Assembly (NCBI GenBank): GCA_002928515.1
Contig: PERI01000002.1
Coordinates: forward strand, 1 to 64,000
DNA: 64,000 nucleotides
Source: Hyphomicrobium sp.
GTDB lineage: Bacteria; Pseudomonadota; Alphaproteobacteria; Rhizobiales; Hyphomicrobiaceae
Reading direction: 5' to 3'
A program made the translations under genes and the position numbers. Below the pieces are notes generated by a model. That model did not search any database and was not told the origin of the DNA. It saw only the letters and a program-made list of their open reading frames with translations. Positions 6,643 through 19,130 of the stretch are shown here, in pieces; within the stretch, counting starts at the first letter, position 1, and each line of letters starts with the position of its first letter.

Positions 6643-8988
6643 TCAGTTTTGTGTATCGATGCGAGTTGTAGCTATTTGTAAGATGCGTTGTTTCTTGCGG
6701 ATGCTGCTGGCATCAACCAGCATCTGACCGGCCCAACGATATACGTTCCGGGTTCTCACTTGATCGCGCATTAAGCGCATTCGCTCATGCTGCTCGGCTT
6801 CTGGCATTATCAATGCTTGGTGGAGAGCTTCTCCCATCGACTGGGCATCGTAGGGATTGATAATGATCGCTTCGGACAATTCTCGAGAAGCACCAGCAAA
6901 ACTCGATAGTAAAAGGACGCCTCTTTCATCATCACGAGCAGCAATAAATTCTTTGGCAACGAGATTCATGCCGTCATGAAGGCTAGATACAATACATGCG
7001 TCTGAAGCTCTGAATAATTCGAAAACTTCACTCGGCTCATGGTGGCGAATGATCAGCATAATTGGAGGATGCGCGGCGGTCGCGTATTTAGCGTTTATCT
7101 CATCAGCAACGCGCACTGCTTCGTCTTGAAGGCTTCGATAGGTTGGTAATTTGCTACGCGTCGGCGCTGCTGCCTGCACAAGCGTGAATTGGCCAATCCA
7201 TTCTGGATGTGCTTCCAACATTTGATCGACCGCTCGCATGCGATCAAGCACGCCCTTCGTGTAATCGAACCTCTCTATGCCAACGGCAATTCTACAATCA
7301 GGGGAAAGTTTGAGCCTTTCACGAACGCTCTTTCGGCATTCTGCAATTGATCGTTGCTGCTTAAGTGCGGCAGGAGGCCAGTCGATGGAAATCGGATAAG
7401 GCCGCACGAAAGTTTCAAGCCCTTTCAAGGTCACGGATTCATGCTCGCGGTCTATGCGACTTTCAACAAAACGATCAACTGTCTCAAGGAAATTGTTGCA
7501 GTGAAACTGGGTGTGAAAGCCGATGATCGTACTGCCAAGCAGTCCCTCTATGAGCTCTTCTTTCCAAGGGAAAATTCCGAATGTTTCCGAGTTCGGCCAA
7601 GGAATATGCCAGAAAGTAATAATCGTTGCCTCTGGTAGGCGCTCGCGCAACATGCGCGGTAGAAGAGCAAAATGATAATCTTGTACCAAAACGATAGGAT
7701 TCTTGGTTCTCACCTCCGCAGAGACGGTGTCGGCAAATCGTTCATTGATGGCTTTGTATGCCGCCCAATCTTCGGCTCGAAATATCGGTCTGGTAAATGC
7801 GATATGGCACAGTGGCCAAAGTCCTTCGTTCGCTAGCCCATAGTAATAACCGTCTTGCTCGGCCTCGCTGATCCAAACCCTTCTGAGCGTATATTCAGGC
7901 GCATCAGGAGGTACACGTAGTCGGTCCTTTGAATCGACTGTTTCTTTATCGGCAGTGCCACTGCCGTGAGCTATCCATGTGCCCCCACACGCGCGCATGA
8001 TTGGTTCTAGAGCTGAGACTAGGCCGCTGGCTGGCGTTTGAAGTTCCACGCCATGGGGTCCGTGATTGTGAATGTAAGGTTCGCGATTAGCGACCACCAG
8101 CACTTCTACGCCTGGCAGTTCAGCGTTCATGATTTGACGTAGCGTGTCTTTCGTCCAATTGACGTTTTCAGCATCGACAGAGCCGCGACCAATCTTGAGT
8201 TGGCGCAGAACTTGACGCATCTCCCTATCTAATAAGCCAAAGCTGCCGACTTCCCCATGTCCATCTGGGATCGTTGCGCTTGTGATGGCCTTCTTAAAGG
8301 ACTGCATCCATCTTCGGATGAGCAAGATTACGAGGCCAGTTGCAAGTGTTCCACTTAAAAGTAGAATCCCACCCAGCATGAGAGACGCATATCTGCGTGC
8401 TTCAGCGCCGCGACGGTCTGCGAAGCTCAAGTCATGGGCGATTATAAAATGTCCGCTTGATTCGCGCGTTGATATTGGAAATGAGCCAATGAGTGTGTCT
8501 CTTCCATTGACCCTTACGGAAGAAAAACTTTCTGTCTCAGCTCTGGCAATCTTTGCACATGTCAAAGATGCAGGCATCAACTTAGAGGCAATTTCGGGCG
8601 CATCGTCTCCTTTGCAGAAGGCGACAGCTAGGACGCGCGAGTCGCTAGCCACACGTTCGAAAAGATTTTGAATGCGCTGCGTCTCGTTGCCAGCAAGCAT
8701 TCTTGCTAAGGGTTCCTGAACTGAGTTGAATACGAGTGAAGAACGCAATTCTACATCGCGACGCGACCAATCGGTCACCATCGTGCTCACGAGTGTTGCC
8801 AGCATAGCAAGAGATATGATTGCGACGACGAGTGCTATGGCACCGTATCTCGTTATAATACGAGACGGATACCCGCCTACCAAGCGGGAGCGTAAGGCTT
8901 GATTGAAATAAGAGATGCCTAGCACCTTTTTAACCGCGAATTTTTTAACATCAAAGCTTATGGTGTGCGCATTGGGTTCATAGGTCAA
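6643..8988 (-). CDS. otsA: membrane-anchored trehalose-6-phosphate synthase with N-terminal sensor-like domain
   Basis: A 781-residue protein. The C-terminal part (from about 290) is a GT20 trehalose-6-phosphate synthase joining UDP-glucose and glucose-6-phosphate, with VANREPY at 299-305 and the sugar-nucleotide motif [13 protein letters not shown]. In front is an extra 280-residue region: a hydrophobic helix at 48-70, a periplasmic stretch of about 130 residues with two cysteines (C125, C144), a second helix at 203-225, and a HAMP-like linker. Standard OtsA is about 470 residues and soluble. The architecture looks like a receptor joined to an enzyme, suggesting activity tuned by an outside signal. 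That is inference; long OtsA forms exist in related Hyphomicrobiales. Confidence 0.92.
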   Translation of the reverse strand: MTYEPNAHTISFDVKKFAVKKVLGISYFNQALRSRLVGGYPSRIITRYGAIALVVAIISLAMLATLVSTMVTDWSRRDVELRSSLVFNSVQEPLARMLAGNETQRIQNLFERVASDSRVLAVAFCKGDDAPEIASKLMPASLTCAKIARAETESFSSVRVNGRDTLIGSFPISTRESSGHFIIAHDLSFADRRGAEARRYASLMLGGILLLSGTLATGLVILLIRRWMQSFKKAITSATIPDGHGEVGSFGLLDREMRQVLRQLKIGRGSVDAENVNWTKDTLRQIMNAELPGVEVLVVANREPYIHNHGPHGVELQTPASGLVSALEPIMRACGGTWIAHGSGTADKETVDSKDRLRVPPDAPEYTLRRVWISEAEQDGYYYGLANEGLWPLCHIAFTRPIFRAEDWAAYKAINERFADTVSAEVRTKNPIVLVQDYHFALLPRMLRERLPEATIITFWHIPWPNSETFGIFPWKEELIEGLLGSTIIGFHTQFHCNNFLETVDRFVESRIDREHESVTLKGLETFVRPYPISIDWPPAALKQQRSIAECRKSVRERLKLSPDCRIAVGIERFDYTKGVLDRMRAVDQMLEAHPEWIGQFTLVQAAAPTRSKLPTYRSLQDEAVRVADEINAKYATAAHPPIMLIIRHHEPSEVFELFRASDACIVSSLHDGMNLVAKEFIAARDDERGVLLLSSFAGASRELSEAIIINPYDAQSMGEALHQALIMPEAEQHERMRLMRDQVRTRNVYRWAGQMLVDASSIRKKQRILQIATTRIDTQN

Positions 8989-9029
8989 CCCATTGTATGC
9001 TGATGAAGTAAACCACTGCTCATGCTGAT

Positions 9030-10157
9030 TTACTGATACTGTTTTGAAATTGTTTTCGTAACCTTCAAATTGCAGCTCACTTCTTGTAATTGTTGTTGAA
9101 GTTTATCGATCTGAAGTAAGCCTGATTGGGAATCGACAGCTTTGACAACTGCGCTCGCATTTGTCGTTGCAGCCAATAGTGCGTATTCGATGTTGTGTGT
9201 TGCAGTAAAAATGCCTGCAAATGTAGAAACGAACGCATCTCCAGCTCCTGCGGTACTAACAACTTCACTTTCAACCGCTGGACAGAAAAGCGTCTCTCCT
9301 TGATGACCACAGTATGCGCCATATTTTCCATCTGTGAGGAGCACGGTGCGTGCACCCATATGGCGTAATCCCTCAATGAGTGCGGATGCTGTTTCGGCTC
9401 GATGGTTACCTTCGGCTATGTCATTTGGGGTGAGCGTATTGGCAGCGATTCTCCGCAAAGTCGCATTCTCAATCCCTGACAGCTCTGCAACTGCTTGCCG
9501 CACAAACGCCTCGGCTTCATGGCGATTGAGTGCAAATATGGATATGCTTGGTAATGAATCGCGTAGCTGATCAAATCTTGTCGATATTTGCCTCAGACCA
9601 GGATTTACGACAATATTTTGGCACTTGCCACGAGCCTGTCGTACTATCATCTGCAAAACAGCTGCCGATGCGCCGCTCAGAGCGGATACGTAAATCAAAT
9701 CCGCTGCCAACTCATCTTGGGAAATATCTGCTTGGCAAAGCGTGGTGTTTGCGCCGCGAAATGTGAAAATTGCAGCATTTCTATCATGAGCCGAAACTAT
9801 AGCCGAAGCCCCTGTTGGCGCAGACGAAGTTTTGATCAGTCCTTTCATTGATATGCTGTCGGCATCCAAAGCCTGCCTGACAACCTGCGCGCGTTCGTCG
9901 TCACCAACTTTCGCGATAATTGAAACTTTGAAATTTAGTCGTGCGAGCGCTATTGCGGAATTGACTGCTCCACCTCCGCAATGCGTCGAAATATTGGATG
10001 CCTCAGTTTTGCTACCCTGCTCAAGTAGAAGGAATGTTTTGCCAGCATTGTTCATGCTCATGCGTTCGATCAGCGCATCATCGATCGTTGCTATCGTGTC
10101 GACCATCGCGCCACCAATAGTCACGGCTGTCAGAGGCATCGCTTGCTTGCAATTCAA
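9030..10157 (-). CDS. PfkB-family carbohydrate kinase
   Basis: A 375-residue ribokinase-fold sugar kinase. The first family signature is GGGAVNSAIALARLNFKVS near 61-80, and the second, with the catalytic Asp, is STAGAGDAFVSTFAG near 300-315. It probably phosphorylates a sugar or nucleoside; fructose, adenosine or inosine are all possible and the sequence does not decide. The start is TTG at 10157, supported by AGGGAA about 8 bases upstream; an ATG six codons later is the alternative. It lies 41 bases upstream of otsA on the same strand, so the two likely share a promoter in the 10158-10247 gap, back to back with otsB. It has a tail of about 20 polar residues. Confidence 0.87.
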   Translation of the reverse strand: MNCKQAMPLTAVTIGGAMVDTIATIDDALIERMSMNNAGKTFLLLEQGSKTEASNISTHCGGGAVNSAIALARLNFKVSIIAKVGDDERAQVVRQALDADSISMKGLIKTSSAPTGASAIVSAHDRNAAIFTFRGANTTLCQADISQDELAADLIYVSALSGASAAVLQMIVRQARGKCQNIVVNPGLRQISTRFDQLRDSLPSISIFALNRHEAEAFVRQAVAELSGIENATLRRIAANTLTPNDIAEGNHRAETASALIEGLRHMGARTVLLTDGKYGAYCGHQGETLFCPAVESEVVSTAGAGDAFVSTFAGIFTATHNIEYALLAATTNASAVVKAVDSQSGLLQIDKLQQQLQEVSCNLKVTKTISKQYQ

Positions 10158-10247
10158 TCTATATTTTCCCTATCATTGGACTGAGGTCTGGTCAGCAGTG
10201 AAGGTTGCCAACGCAACGCTCACACTACAAGGATGTTAGAGTTTTAA

Positions 10248-10988
10248 ATGCGATCTGAGCCGCCTTTTCCATTTAACCTTCAAAATTTTTCGTTCTTTCT
10301 CGATATTGATGGCACGTTGGCAGAGATAGCTCGCTTGCCTGAGCTCGCTGTCGTTAGTCCCGAAACGCAAAATATATTAGCTTTGCTTTTTAAAATTACT
10401 GATGGTGCACTAGCCGTTGTTTCAGGACGTCAACTTGATGACATCGATAGAATGATTGGCCTGCCATTTTTGCCTGCGGCTGGCATCCACGGTGCCCAAC
10501 TTCGTCTTCCCGGTAAACCCATTTTGCTAAACGATAGCTGTACTGCAGAACTTGATGACGTGCATATTCGGCTTCGAGAAGGTCTGCACGACGTTGAGGG
10601 TATCTTATGGGAGCGAAAGCCGCTCTCTGTCGCAATTCATTACCGGGCTATACCAAATGAGAGCCAGCGCATCATCGCGCTTGCTCATCAAGTGGTTAAA
10701 AATCGACCTGGATTAAAAGTAATTACTGGCAAGATGATCGTAGAAATACTACCCGCTTCATCAGATAAAGGTCAGGCCGTCACGCAGTTGATGTCTTATC
10801 CGCCATTCAAAGGCCGAACGCCTTTTTTTGCAGGAGACGACACGACAGACGAGGATGCTTTTATTGCTATCAATTCGATGGATGGCATTTCAGCAAAAAT
10901 TGGCTCAGGACCATCGATCGCAAAGTTTGGATTTGAGAATTCAGAGGCGCTGCGTGCATGGCTCGCACGTCTTATCACTGCTGTATAA
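10248..10988 (+). CDS. otsB: trehalose-6-phosphate phosphatase
   Basis: A 246-residue HAD-superfamily phosphatase that removes phosphate from trehalose-6-phosphate. HAD motif I is LDIDGTLAEI (nucleophile Asp at about 18), motif II is VVSGR near 58-62, and motif IV is GDDTTDEDAF near 196-205, the hallmark of OtsB. It is divergent from the kinase and otsA with a 90-base shared promoter region, and 12 bases upstream of the GH15 gene, so otsB, GH15 and glk form one operon. Confidence 0.93.
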   Translation: MRSEPPFPFNLQNFSFFLDIDGTLAEIARLPELAVVSPETQNILALLFKITDGALAVVSGRQLDDIDRMIGLPFLPAAGIHGAQLRLPGKPILLNDSCTAELDDVHIRLREGLHDVEGILWERKPLSVAIHYRAIPNESQRIIALAHQVVKNRPGLKVITGKMIVEILPASSDKGQAVTQLMSYPPFKGRTPFFAGDDTTDEDAFIAINSMDGISAKIGSGPSIAKFGFENSEALRAWLARLITAV

Positions 10989-11000
10989 GGACACGTCTGC

Positions 11001-12785
11001 GTGAGTACTTTGGATCTAGGGCTTATTGGGAACTGTAACGTTGCGGCGTTGATCGACCAGCATGCACACATTGTTTGGTATTGTTTGCCACGTATCGACG
11101 GCGACCCAATTTTCCATCAGCTCCTTGGTACACCTCTGGATCGTCCAGGCAGCGGTGTCTGCGCAGTTGAACTCGATGGGTTTCAAAAAAGCGAACAAGC
11201 CTATGTTGAGAACACTGCCATCTTACGCACGGTCCTCAAAAGTTCTCATGGTGACGTCGAGATCATAGATTTCTCACCGCGTTATGAAACGCGTGGGCGA
11301 GCCTACAGGCCGCAAACACTCGTGCGCCAAATTCGTCCTCTTTCTGGCGCACCTCGTATCAAAATTCTACTTCGACCTAGTTTTGACTATGGAGCCAACG
11401 CTCCGGCCCTCACTCATGGGTCTAATCATATTCGTTACGTAGGTTCGAAATTTACGATTCGTCTGACAACAGATGCACCCATTGATTATGTGCTCAGTGA
11501 GACATCTTTTCATTTGCACGAGCCCATTAGTCATGTCTTGGGACCAGACGAGACATTAGGTGATTCCGTTCATGCCTTCGCTCGATCTGAGTATGAACAA
11601 ACTGAACGTTACTGGCGTGCATGGGTTCACCGCTTGGCCATTCCTTTTGAGTGGCAAGAGGCCGTGATCCGTGCCGCGATTACTCTCAAACTTTGTACTT
11701 ATGAGCCAACAGGGGCGATTGTCGCGGCAGTCACCACAAGCATTCCAGAGTCACCGAATACACAACGAAATTGGGACTATAGATTTTGCTGGCTTCGCGA
11801 TGCTTACTTTGTTGTTCGGGCTCTGAACAGTTTATCGGCTGTCAGAACAATGGAGAATTATTTTAGATGGCTGATGAACGTGGTCGGGTCAGCTGAGGGT
11901 GAGCATATTCAACCTGTTTATGGCGTTGGACTTGAGCCGAAGTTAACCGAGCGCATCGTCGAAAGCTTACCGGGTTATCGCGGCATGGCTCCTGTTCGAG
12001 AAGGCAATCAAGCGTTTGAACATTTCCAGTTCGATTCCTATGGAAATGTAGTGCTCGGCGCTGCTCAGGCATTCATGGATCGTCGGCTACTTAGCCGTCC
12101 TGGCAAAGAAGAGTTTGAACTGCTTGAGCGGGCCGGTTTACAAGCCATCAAGCTATATGATCAGCCAGATGCCGGTATGTGGGAATTGCGCTTCAGCGCA
12201 AAAATACACACGACTTCGAGCCTTATGTGTTGGGCTGCTTGTGATCGACTTGCGCGCATTGCTCGGCATATTGATAGAAGTGATCGTCATGATTTCTGGC
12301 AGAAGCATGCCGATCATATCAAGCAAGAGATTCTGCGGCGCTCATGGTCAGATAAAAGACAAGCATTTGTAGAGAGCTTCGAGGGCGATAAACTCGATGC
12401 GGGCGTGCTATTGATGACCGAGGTTGGCTTTATCGATCCTTATGATCCACGATTCATTGCAACACTTAAAGCAATAGAGGATGTTTTAGGCAGAGGTCCA
12501 TTTATGATGCGCTATGAAGCGCCTGATGATTTCGGTCCGCCAGAAACTGCATTCAACATTTGTGCTTTCTGGCGCGTCACTGCGTTGGCTCGCTCTGGCC
12601 GCAAAGACGACGCAAGACAAATTTTTGAGGCGCTGCTGGCAAGTCGAAATCATCTCGGATTGATGTCTGAAGATATAAAGCCAGACACAGGGGAGGCTTG
12701 GGGCAACTTCCCACAAACCTATTCAATGGTTGGCATCATTAACGCGGCTCGACTTCTGTCACGTTCTTGGGACTCCGAGATATGA
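11001..12785 (+). CDS. GH15 family glycoside hydrolase, probable trehalase
   Basis: A 594-residue two-domain protein: an N-terminal beta-sandwich (about 1-220) and an (alpha/alpha)6 barrel. The barrel begins with RNWDYRFCWLRDAYF and carries DDFGPPETAFNICAFW and GEAWGNFPQTYSMVGIINAA, all typical of bacterial GH15. Members of this subgroup without signal peptides act on trehalose (mycobacterial type) or on short glucans. No signal peptide is seen, so it is cytoplasmic. The position between otsB and glucokinase favours trehalose as substrate. The start is GTG with AAGGAC upstream. The stop overlaps the glk start as ATGA. Confidence 0.88.
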   Translation: MSTLDLGLIGNCNVAALIDQHAHIVWYCLPRIDGDPIFHQLLGTPLDRPGSGVCAVELDGFQKSEQAYVENTAILRTVLKSSHGDVEIIDFSPRYETRGRAYRPQTLVRQIRPLSGAPRIKILLRPSFDYGANAPALTHGSNHIRYVGSKFTIRLTTDAPIDYVLSETSFHLHEPISHVLGPDETLGDSVHAFARSEYEQTERYWRAWVHRLAIPFEWQEAVIRAAITLKLCTYEPTGAIVAAVTTSIPESPNTQRNWDYRFCWLRDAYFVVRALNSLSAVRTMENYFRWLMNVVGSAEGEHIQPVYGVGLEPKLTERIVESLPGYRGMAPVREGNQAFEHFQFDSYGNVVLGAAQAFMDRRLLSRPGKEEFELLERAGLQAIKLYDQPDAGMWELRFSAKIHTTSSLMCWAACDRLARIARHIDRSDRHDFWQKHADHIKQEILRRSWSDKRQAFVESFEGDKLDAGVLLMTEVGFIDPYDPRFIATLKAIEDVLGRGPFMMRYEAPDDFGPPETAFNICAFWRVTALARSGRKDDARQIFEALLASRNHLGLMSEDIKPDTGEAWGNFPQTYSMVGIINAARLLSRSWDSEI

Positions 12786-13717
12786 CGACATGGCGTTTGG
12801 TGTGCGATGTCGGGGGTACAAATATTCGTTACGCACGATGCACAGACATCGGTTTAATTTCACACGTTGTCACTATCCCTGTTCGCGAATGTATCTCGCT
12901 CGCCTCGACATTAAAAATCTATGCACATCAATTTCAAGACGCTGATCAATTAGCTGGTATCGTGATCGCAGCTGCAGGCCCAGTTGATAATGGGCTCGTA
13001 CGACTGACAAATCATGATCTGACGATAGATGCTCGCGACGTTTCGGATGAATTTTCTGGCAAGCCCGTCGTCGTTCTTAATGATCTTGAGGCTGTCGCGT
13101 GGTCGCTACCTTGGCTGACAAGCTCCGATACACGGTCGATTATTTCTGTCGATAGCTCCATTATTGGACCTCGTCTCGTCATTAATGTCGGCACTGGTTT
13201 TGGCGGGGCGTTACTTATTAATGCGAACGCAGGATGGCATGTTATTCCTTGCGAGCCAGGGCATATGACGGCATCGTCAGAAATTCGAACCTTACAACAC
13301 GACGATAACAAGCTATCGCGATTTTCCATCGAGGATTTGATTTCGGGTCAAGCCTTGAATGCCATAGTTCGCAACATAAACATTGATAGCGACGAGAATT
13401 TGCAAATCATCGACGCTATTGCCCCAGACATATTCACGATATTGAAATCACAACCCGACGGTCAAAGTTATATCGATCATTTCAGCACGTTGTTCGGAAA
13501 CGTTTGTGGGGACCTTGTTCTCGCGTGTGGCGCATGGGGTGGCATTTATTTTTGTGGCAGCGTAGCGCGCGCTTGGTGCCGACATGGGAATGTTTCCGCA
13601 TTTCACAGGGCATTTACAAATAAGGGGCCGATGAGTGCGCGTATGGTGCGGGTGCAAGTACATGAAATAATCACTTCACAACCAGCGCTGATTGGCTTGA
13701 GTGCGGTGAAATTATAG
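12782..13717 (+). CDS. glk: glucokinase
   Basis: A 311-residue ROK-unrelated bacterial glucokinase (COG0837 type). The phosphate-binding loop CDVGGTNIRYA is at the N-terminus, followed by LNDLEAVAWSLP (catalytic Asp), NVGTGFGGALL and the glucose-binding EPGHMT. It makes glucose-6-phosphate from glucose and ATP. ATG 12782 overlaps the GH15 stop by four bases (ATGA), so translation is coupled. In context it would recapture glucose freed from trehalose and return it to the OtsA substrate pool. Confidence 0.92.
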   Translation: MTTWRLVCDVGGTNIRYARCTDIGLISHVVTIPVRECISLASTLKIYAHQFQDADQLAGIVIAAAGPVDNGLVRLTNHDLTIDARDVSDEFSGKPVVVLNDLEAVAWSLPWLTSSDTRSIISVDSSIIGPRLVINVGTGFGGALLINANAGWHVIPCEPGHMTASSEIRTLQHDDNKLSRFSIEDLISGQALNAIVRNINIDSDENLQIIDAIAPDIFTILKSQPDGQSYIDHFSTLFGNVCGDLVLACGAWGGIYFCGSVARAWCRHGNVSAFHRAFTNKGPMSARMVRVQVHEIITSQPALIGLSAVKL

Positions 13718-13843
13718 TACTTGGAACAGCTCCAATTTGCCAATTGATCGTTCAAAAATAGTACTCAGATGAACCTTGGCGCGTATCATCAGTCTAAACA
13801 AGAAACAGTTTCCGATTTTGGAATTTTTCCTTTTAATTTACAG

Positions 13844-13871
13844 TGTGGCGGCACCAAATGGTGCCGCCACA
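13844..13871. terminator. strong hairpin between convergent glk and katG
   Basis: A perfect 12-bp stem (TGTGGCGGCACC / GGTGCCGCCACA) with loop AAAT, lying between the ends of two converging genes. Neither strand has a clear T-run right after it (the minus side reads CTGTAAATTAAAA), so it may block RNA decay or converging polymerases rather than act as a classic intrinsic terminator. It is 20 bases past the katG stop. Confidence 0.7.
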
Positions 13872-13891
13872 ACTGTTGAATTTGTGAAGTC

Positions 13892-16627
<2,736 letters not shown>

Positions 16628-17059
16628 TCAACCCGGAAAATCAAACCAGAACTCGATGAGATCAAAAATAGTTGCCTTTTCTTCATTGAACTTAGGTTTT
16701 GCGCTTTTACCTGAGCATGAGATCTGATCAAAGGCACGCGTATCAAACGAATAGAAAACGCCGTTGACGCGAAAAGCCTCATCAACAAGGCGGTAGTCGC
16801 AGCCTAATTCAAAAAAATGCGATTTTATCTTTTCTGTGAGAGCAATACCAGGGTGTACGCTGCTTCTGGATTTGATATGTGCCTCAATCTCAGGGGCAGC
16901 ATAGCGGCAACTGAAATAGCGGTTTGCCTCAAATTCGCAGTTTGCAAACCATAAGATTTTAGAATTTCTTTCCGATGCAGCGATGCTTTTGTCATCGGCT
17001 GTTGTACACAATAAAAGAAGTGCTGCCGCAATTCTTAAGGAGTTTGGCAACGACTTCAT
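16628..17059 (-). CDS. exported protein of unknown function
   Basis: About 143 residues with a short hydrophobic leader (MKSLPNSLRIAAALLLLC) and then polar sequence with five further cysteines (in FANCEF, FSCRYA, LGCDYR and QISCSG), suggesting disulfides in the periplasm. I do not recognise a family. I preferred ATG 17059 because the signal peptide starts there; a GTG at 17083 would add eight residues. It is the last gene of a minus-strand run that begins at mxaF, 35 bases after the preceding gene, so it may belong to the mxa transcript. Confidence 0.6.
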   Translation of the reverse strand: MKSLPNSLRIAAALLLLCTTADDKSIAASERNSKILWFANCEFEANRYFSCRYAAPEIEAHIKSRSSVHPGIALTEKIKSHFFELGCDYRLVDEAFRVNGVFYSFDTRAFDQISCSGKSAKPKFNEEKATIFDLIEFWFDFPG

Positions 17060-17094
17060 GTAGGTCAGAACCTTATCAAGCACACTCGTGAAAC

Positions 17095-17454
17095 CTAAAG
17101 ATCAAGTTTGGGGACGTTTTCCGGCATTGTGCCTTCGGGCAGGCAAGGTCGGCCGAAAGCCGTACACTTCGACGGGCCGTCAGGCGTCGTTTCGCAGGTA
17201 ATGTCTTTTTCAGAAGCAGATTGCCAGTCCTCATACCCTTTGCCCAGCGCGCCTGCGCGTGACGACCACCACGCTGTTGCCGCCTCTCTTGCTTTGATTT
17301 CGGTTTCACCGGATGCGGTGCCGCCAGCTACGCGATCTCCGCAAAATCTTGCAGCTCTAACTTCATAAACAGTCGTGAGTTGCACGAGCATAAAAATGAA
17401 CGTGGCTGCCGCCGCATGCAGCACGTAAGTACTTTTTGCATTATACTTATTCAT
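17095..17454 (-). CDS. exported protein of unknown function
   Basis: A 119-residue protein with a signal peptide or membrane anchor (hydrophobic 12-30, cleavage after VRAA) and a compact region with four cysteines. The sequence EIKAREAATAWWSSRAGALG followed by WQSA resembles small exported alphaproteobacterial proteins of unknown role, which often repeat a WSxxA pattern. No enzyme motif is visible. It is 26 bases after the TraB-like gene, probably in the same operon as the mxa genes. Confidence 0.65.
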   Translation of the reverse strand: MNKYNAKSTYVLHAAAATFIFMLVQLTTVYEVRAARFCGDRVAGGTASGETEIKAREAATAWWSSRAGALGKGYEDWQSASEKDITCETTPDGPSKCTAFGRPCLPEGTMPENVPKLDL

Positions 17455-17480
17455 GAGGCTTTGCCTGTCTTCTCGTACAA

Positions 17481-18527
17481 CTATTCGATTGCAGTAAGTT
17501 TGTATCCGCGCGCTTTAAGCTGTGCCACGAGCCCTGTCTCACCCATTAAATGCAAAGCTCCAACAGCAATAAATGAACCACCTTCATTTATTAAAGGTAC
17601 GGCGCGTTCCAACATGCGGATGTTTCTTCTATCGACAAGATCATGCTGTAGCGACGCTACCGCTTGGTCATCTAATCCTGCGTCCGGAGCGAGTTCGCGA
17701 GTTAAATCCCATACTGCTCCAAGGCGACGAAATCGATATAGCTCAGCCATCGTGTGCGCCATATCGTCAACACGGTCATAAAGCTTAACGCTGGCCTTCA
17801 GCCAAGCTGCTTGAGCATTATCTGCGACTGAAGCCATGGTTTCATATTGCTCCAGCATTTTCTCTAGACCGACGATTTTAATTTTACGCGCTTTAGCTTC
17901 TTCGGCGACCATCAAATCTAGCGATTTGAAACCCTTCTCATGTTTGGACTTTTGGCAATGAGAGTCCGCCAAGAACATTGTGATAACCCATGGCCGAAAA
18001 CCCAGTGCCATTTCTTTGGGGAAACCAGCCTTGAATAAAATATTCTCTACGATGCGGAGTTCTTCTTCGTCGAGGATACTGAGTACAGGTCGTTCGGTCG
18101 TGACCATAAGTGGGCCGGCTTGTGCCATCGCATAGCGCATAGCAGCACGCGAAATTTCAGCGGACTCTAGTGCGACGACCTTCGATTGAGCCAGAGCTTC
18201 CAGTACTGTCGGCCGCAGAGAAAAGAGGCTCTCGTCAACAACATGAACGGTCGCAAATAAGTAAGATGGCTGTGCGCCATCTTTATCGACTTTCCATAGT
18301 ATAGTTTCGCTATTGGGTATTGCCGTTGCGTTTTTCAGCAGCCTTTCAAGAGCGGTTCTATCGCGTTGATCCAGTTCATATAGAAGACTGGTTGACGTAC
18401 ATTTTTCTTGCGAATTTCCAGTCATTGCGGATGCAGGCCATGACACCAACGCGAGTATCAAAACAAATACTGCGTTAGAATAAGCTCGGTAACGAATTAG
18501 AGCACAAAGACGACGGATTACTGCCAT
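17481..18527 (-). CDS. TraB/GumN family exported protein
   Basis: A 348-residue TraB/GumN (Tiki-like) protein. It has an N-terminal hydrophobic leader (about 18-35), the family's first conserved block SYLFATVHVVDE with the His, an Glu-containing block VVALESAEI, and the closing block FIAVGALHLMGETGLV with the second His. The fold is thought to be a metal-dependent peptidase-like enzyme related to erythromycin esterase and Tiki. It follows mxaD by 47 bases on the same strand, in the slot that holds mxaE/mxaH in other methylotrophs, but I cannot equate it with either. Its role in methanol oxidation is unknown. Confidence 0.8.
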   Translation of the reverse strand: MAVIRRLCALIRYRAYSNAVFVLILALVSWPASAMTGNSQEKCTSTSLLYELDQRDRTALERLLKNATAIPNSETILWKVDKDGAQPSYLFATVHVVDESLFSLRPTVLEALAQSKVVALESAEISRAAMRYAMAQAGPLMVTTERPVLSILDEEELRIVENILFKAGFPKEMALGFRPWVITMFLADSHCQKSKHEKGFKSLDLMVAEEAKARKIKIVGLEKMLEQYETMASVADNAQAAWLKASVKLYDRVDDMAHTMAELYRFRRLGAVWDLTRELAPDAGLDDQAVASLQHDLVDRRNIRMLERAVPLINEGGSFIAVGALHLMGETGLVAQLKARGYKLTAIE

Positions 18528-18574
18528 GACATCTGCTTCCTATTCATCTTCAATCGCAATGCTATCTTCGCGCA

Positions 18575-19114
18575 TCACCCTTTGGCTTCAAGCTTGGCTT
18601 TGAGACCCTCCAGCCCTTGCTTAAAAAAGTCACTCATGGCTTTAAGAGCAGCCGCGTCATTTCTGCTTTCAGGCGGTTCATTGGTGGTATCTGCGCGGTA
18701 AAGGCGCGATGACCATTCGATTTTGCTGCCCTCACCATCTGCCATCACTTTCATCGATGCGGTATAGGATCCGACTGGGAAGGCTTCGATATTTTCTTTC
18801 GATAATCGATACGTGATCTGCATTTTGGCTTCGTCGACTTCGTCGAGGCCCTCTACAAGATCTCCGCCAGATTTCAGTGTCATGGTGCGGGATGCACCTG
18901 CGACTTCCCCGCCCTCACCCGCCGACTTTGCAAGCCCGGTATGCCAGCTAGATATTTCTGCGAATTTCTTGATAACAGCCCACACTTGATCGGGCTTTGC
19001 AGCAATCGTTATTTCTTCATTTGCTTTTTGCGGTGTTGGTCCATGTGCGTTGGTTTGTGTAGACCCTACGACTGCAAATAGAATTGTAGTTAGAATGGAT
19101 AATTTCGATTTCAT
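18575..19114 (-). CDS. mxaD: MxaD, SRPBCC-fold methanol oxidation protein
   Basis: A 179-residue exported protein with a signal peptide (cleavage near TNA-HG) and a START/SRPBCC-like fold (ITIAAKPDQVWAVIKKFAEISSWH). In methylotrophs MxaD is periplasmic and improves electron transfer between methanol dehydrogenase and cytochrome cL; mutants grow slowly on methanol. It lies 16 bases after mxaL with GAGGCAGGGG upstream of ATG. It is the last recognised mxa gene of the cluster. Confidence 0.9.
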   Translation of the reverse strand: MKSKLSILTTILFAVVGSTQTNAHGPTPQKANEEITIAAKPDQVWAVIKKFAEISSWHTGLAKSAGEGGEVAGASRTMTLKSGGDLVEGLDEVDEAKMQITYRLSKENIEAFPVGSYTASMKVMADGEGSKIEWSSRLYRADTTNEPPESRNDAAALKAMSDFFKQGLEGLKAKLEAKG

Positions 19115-19130
19115 AACCCCTGCCTCATTT

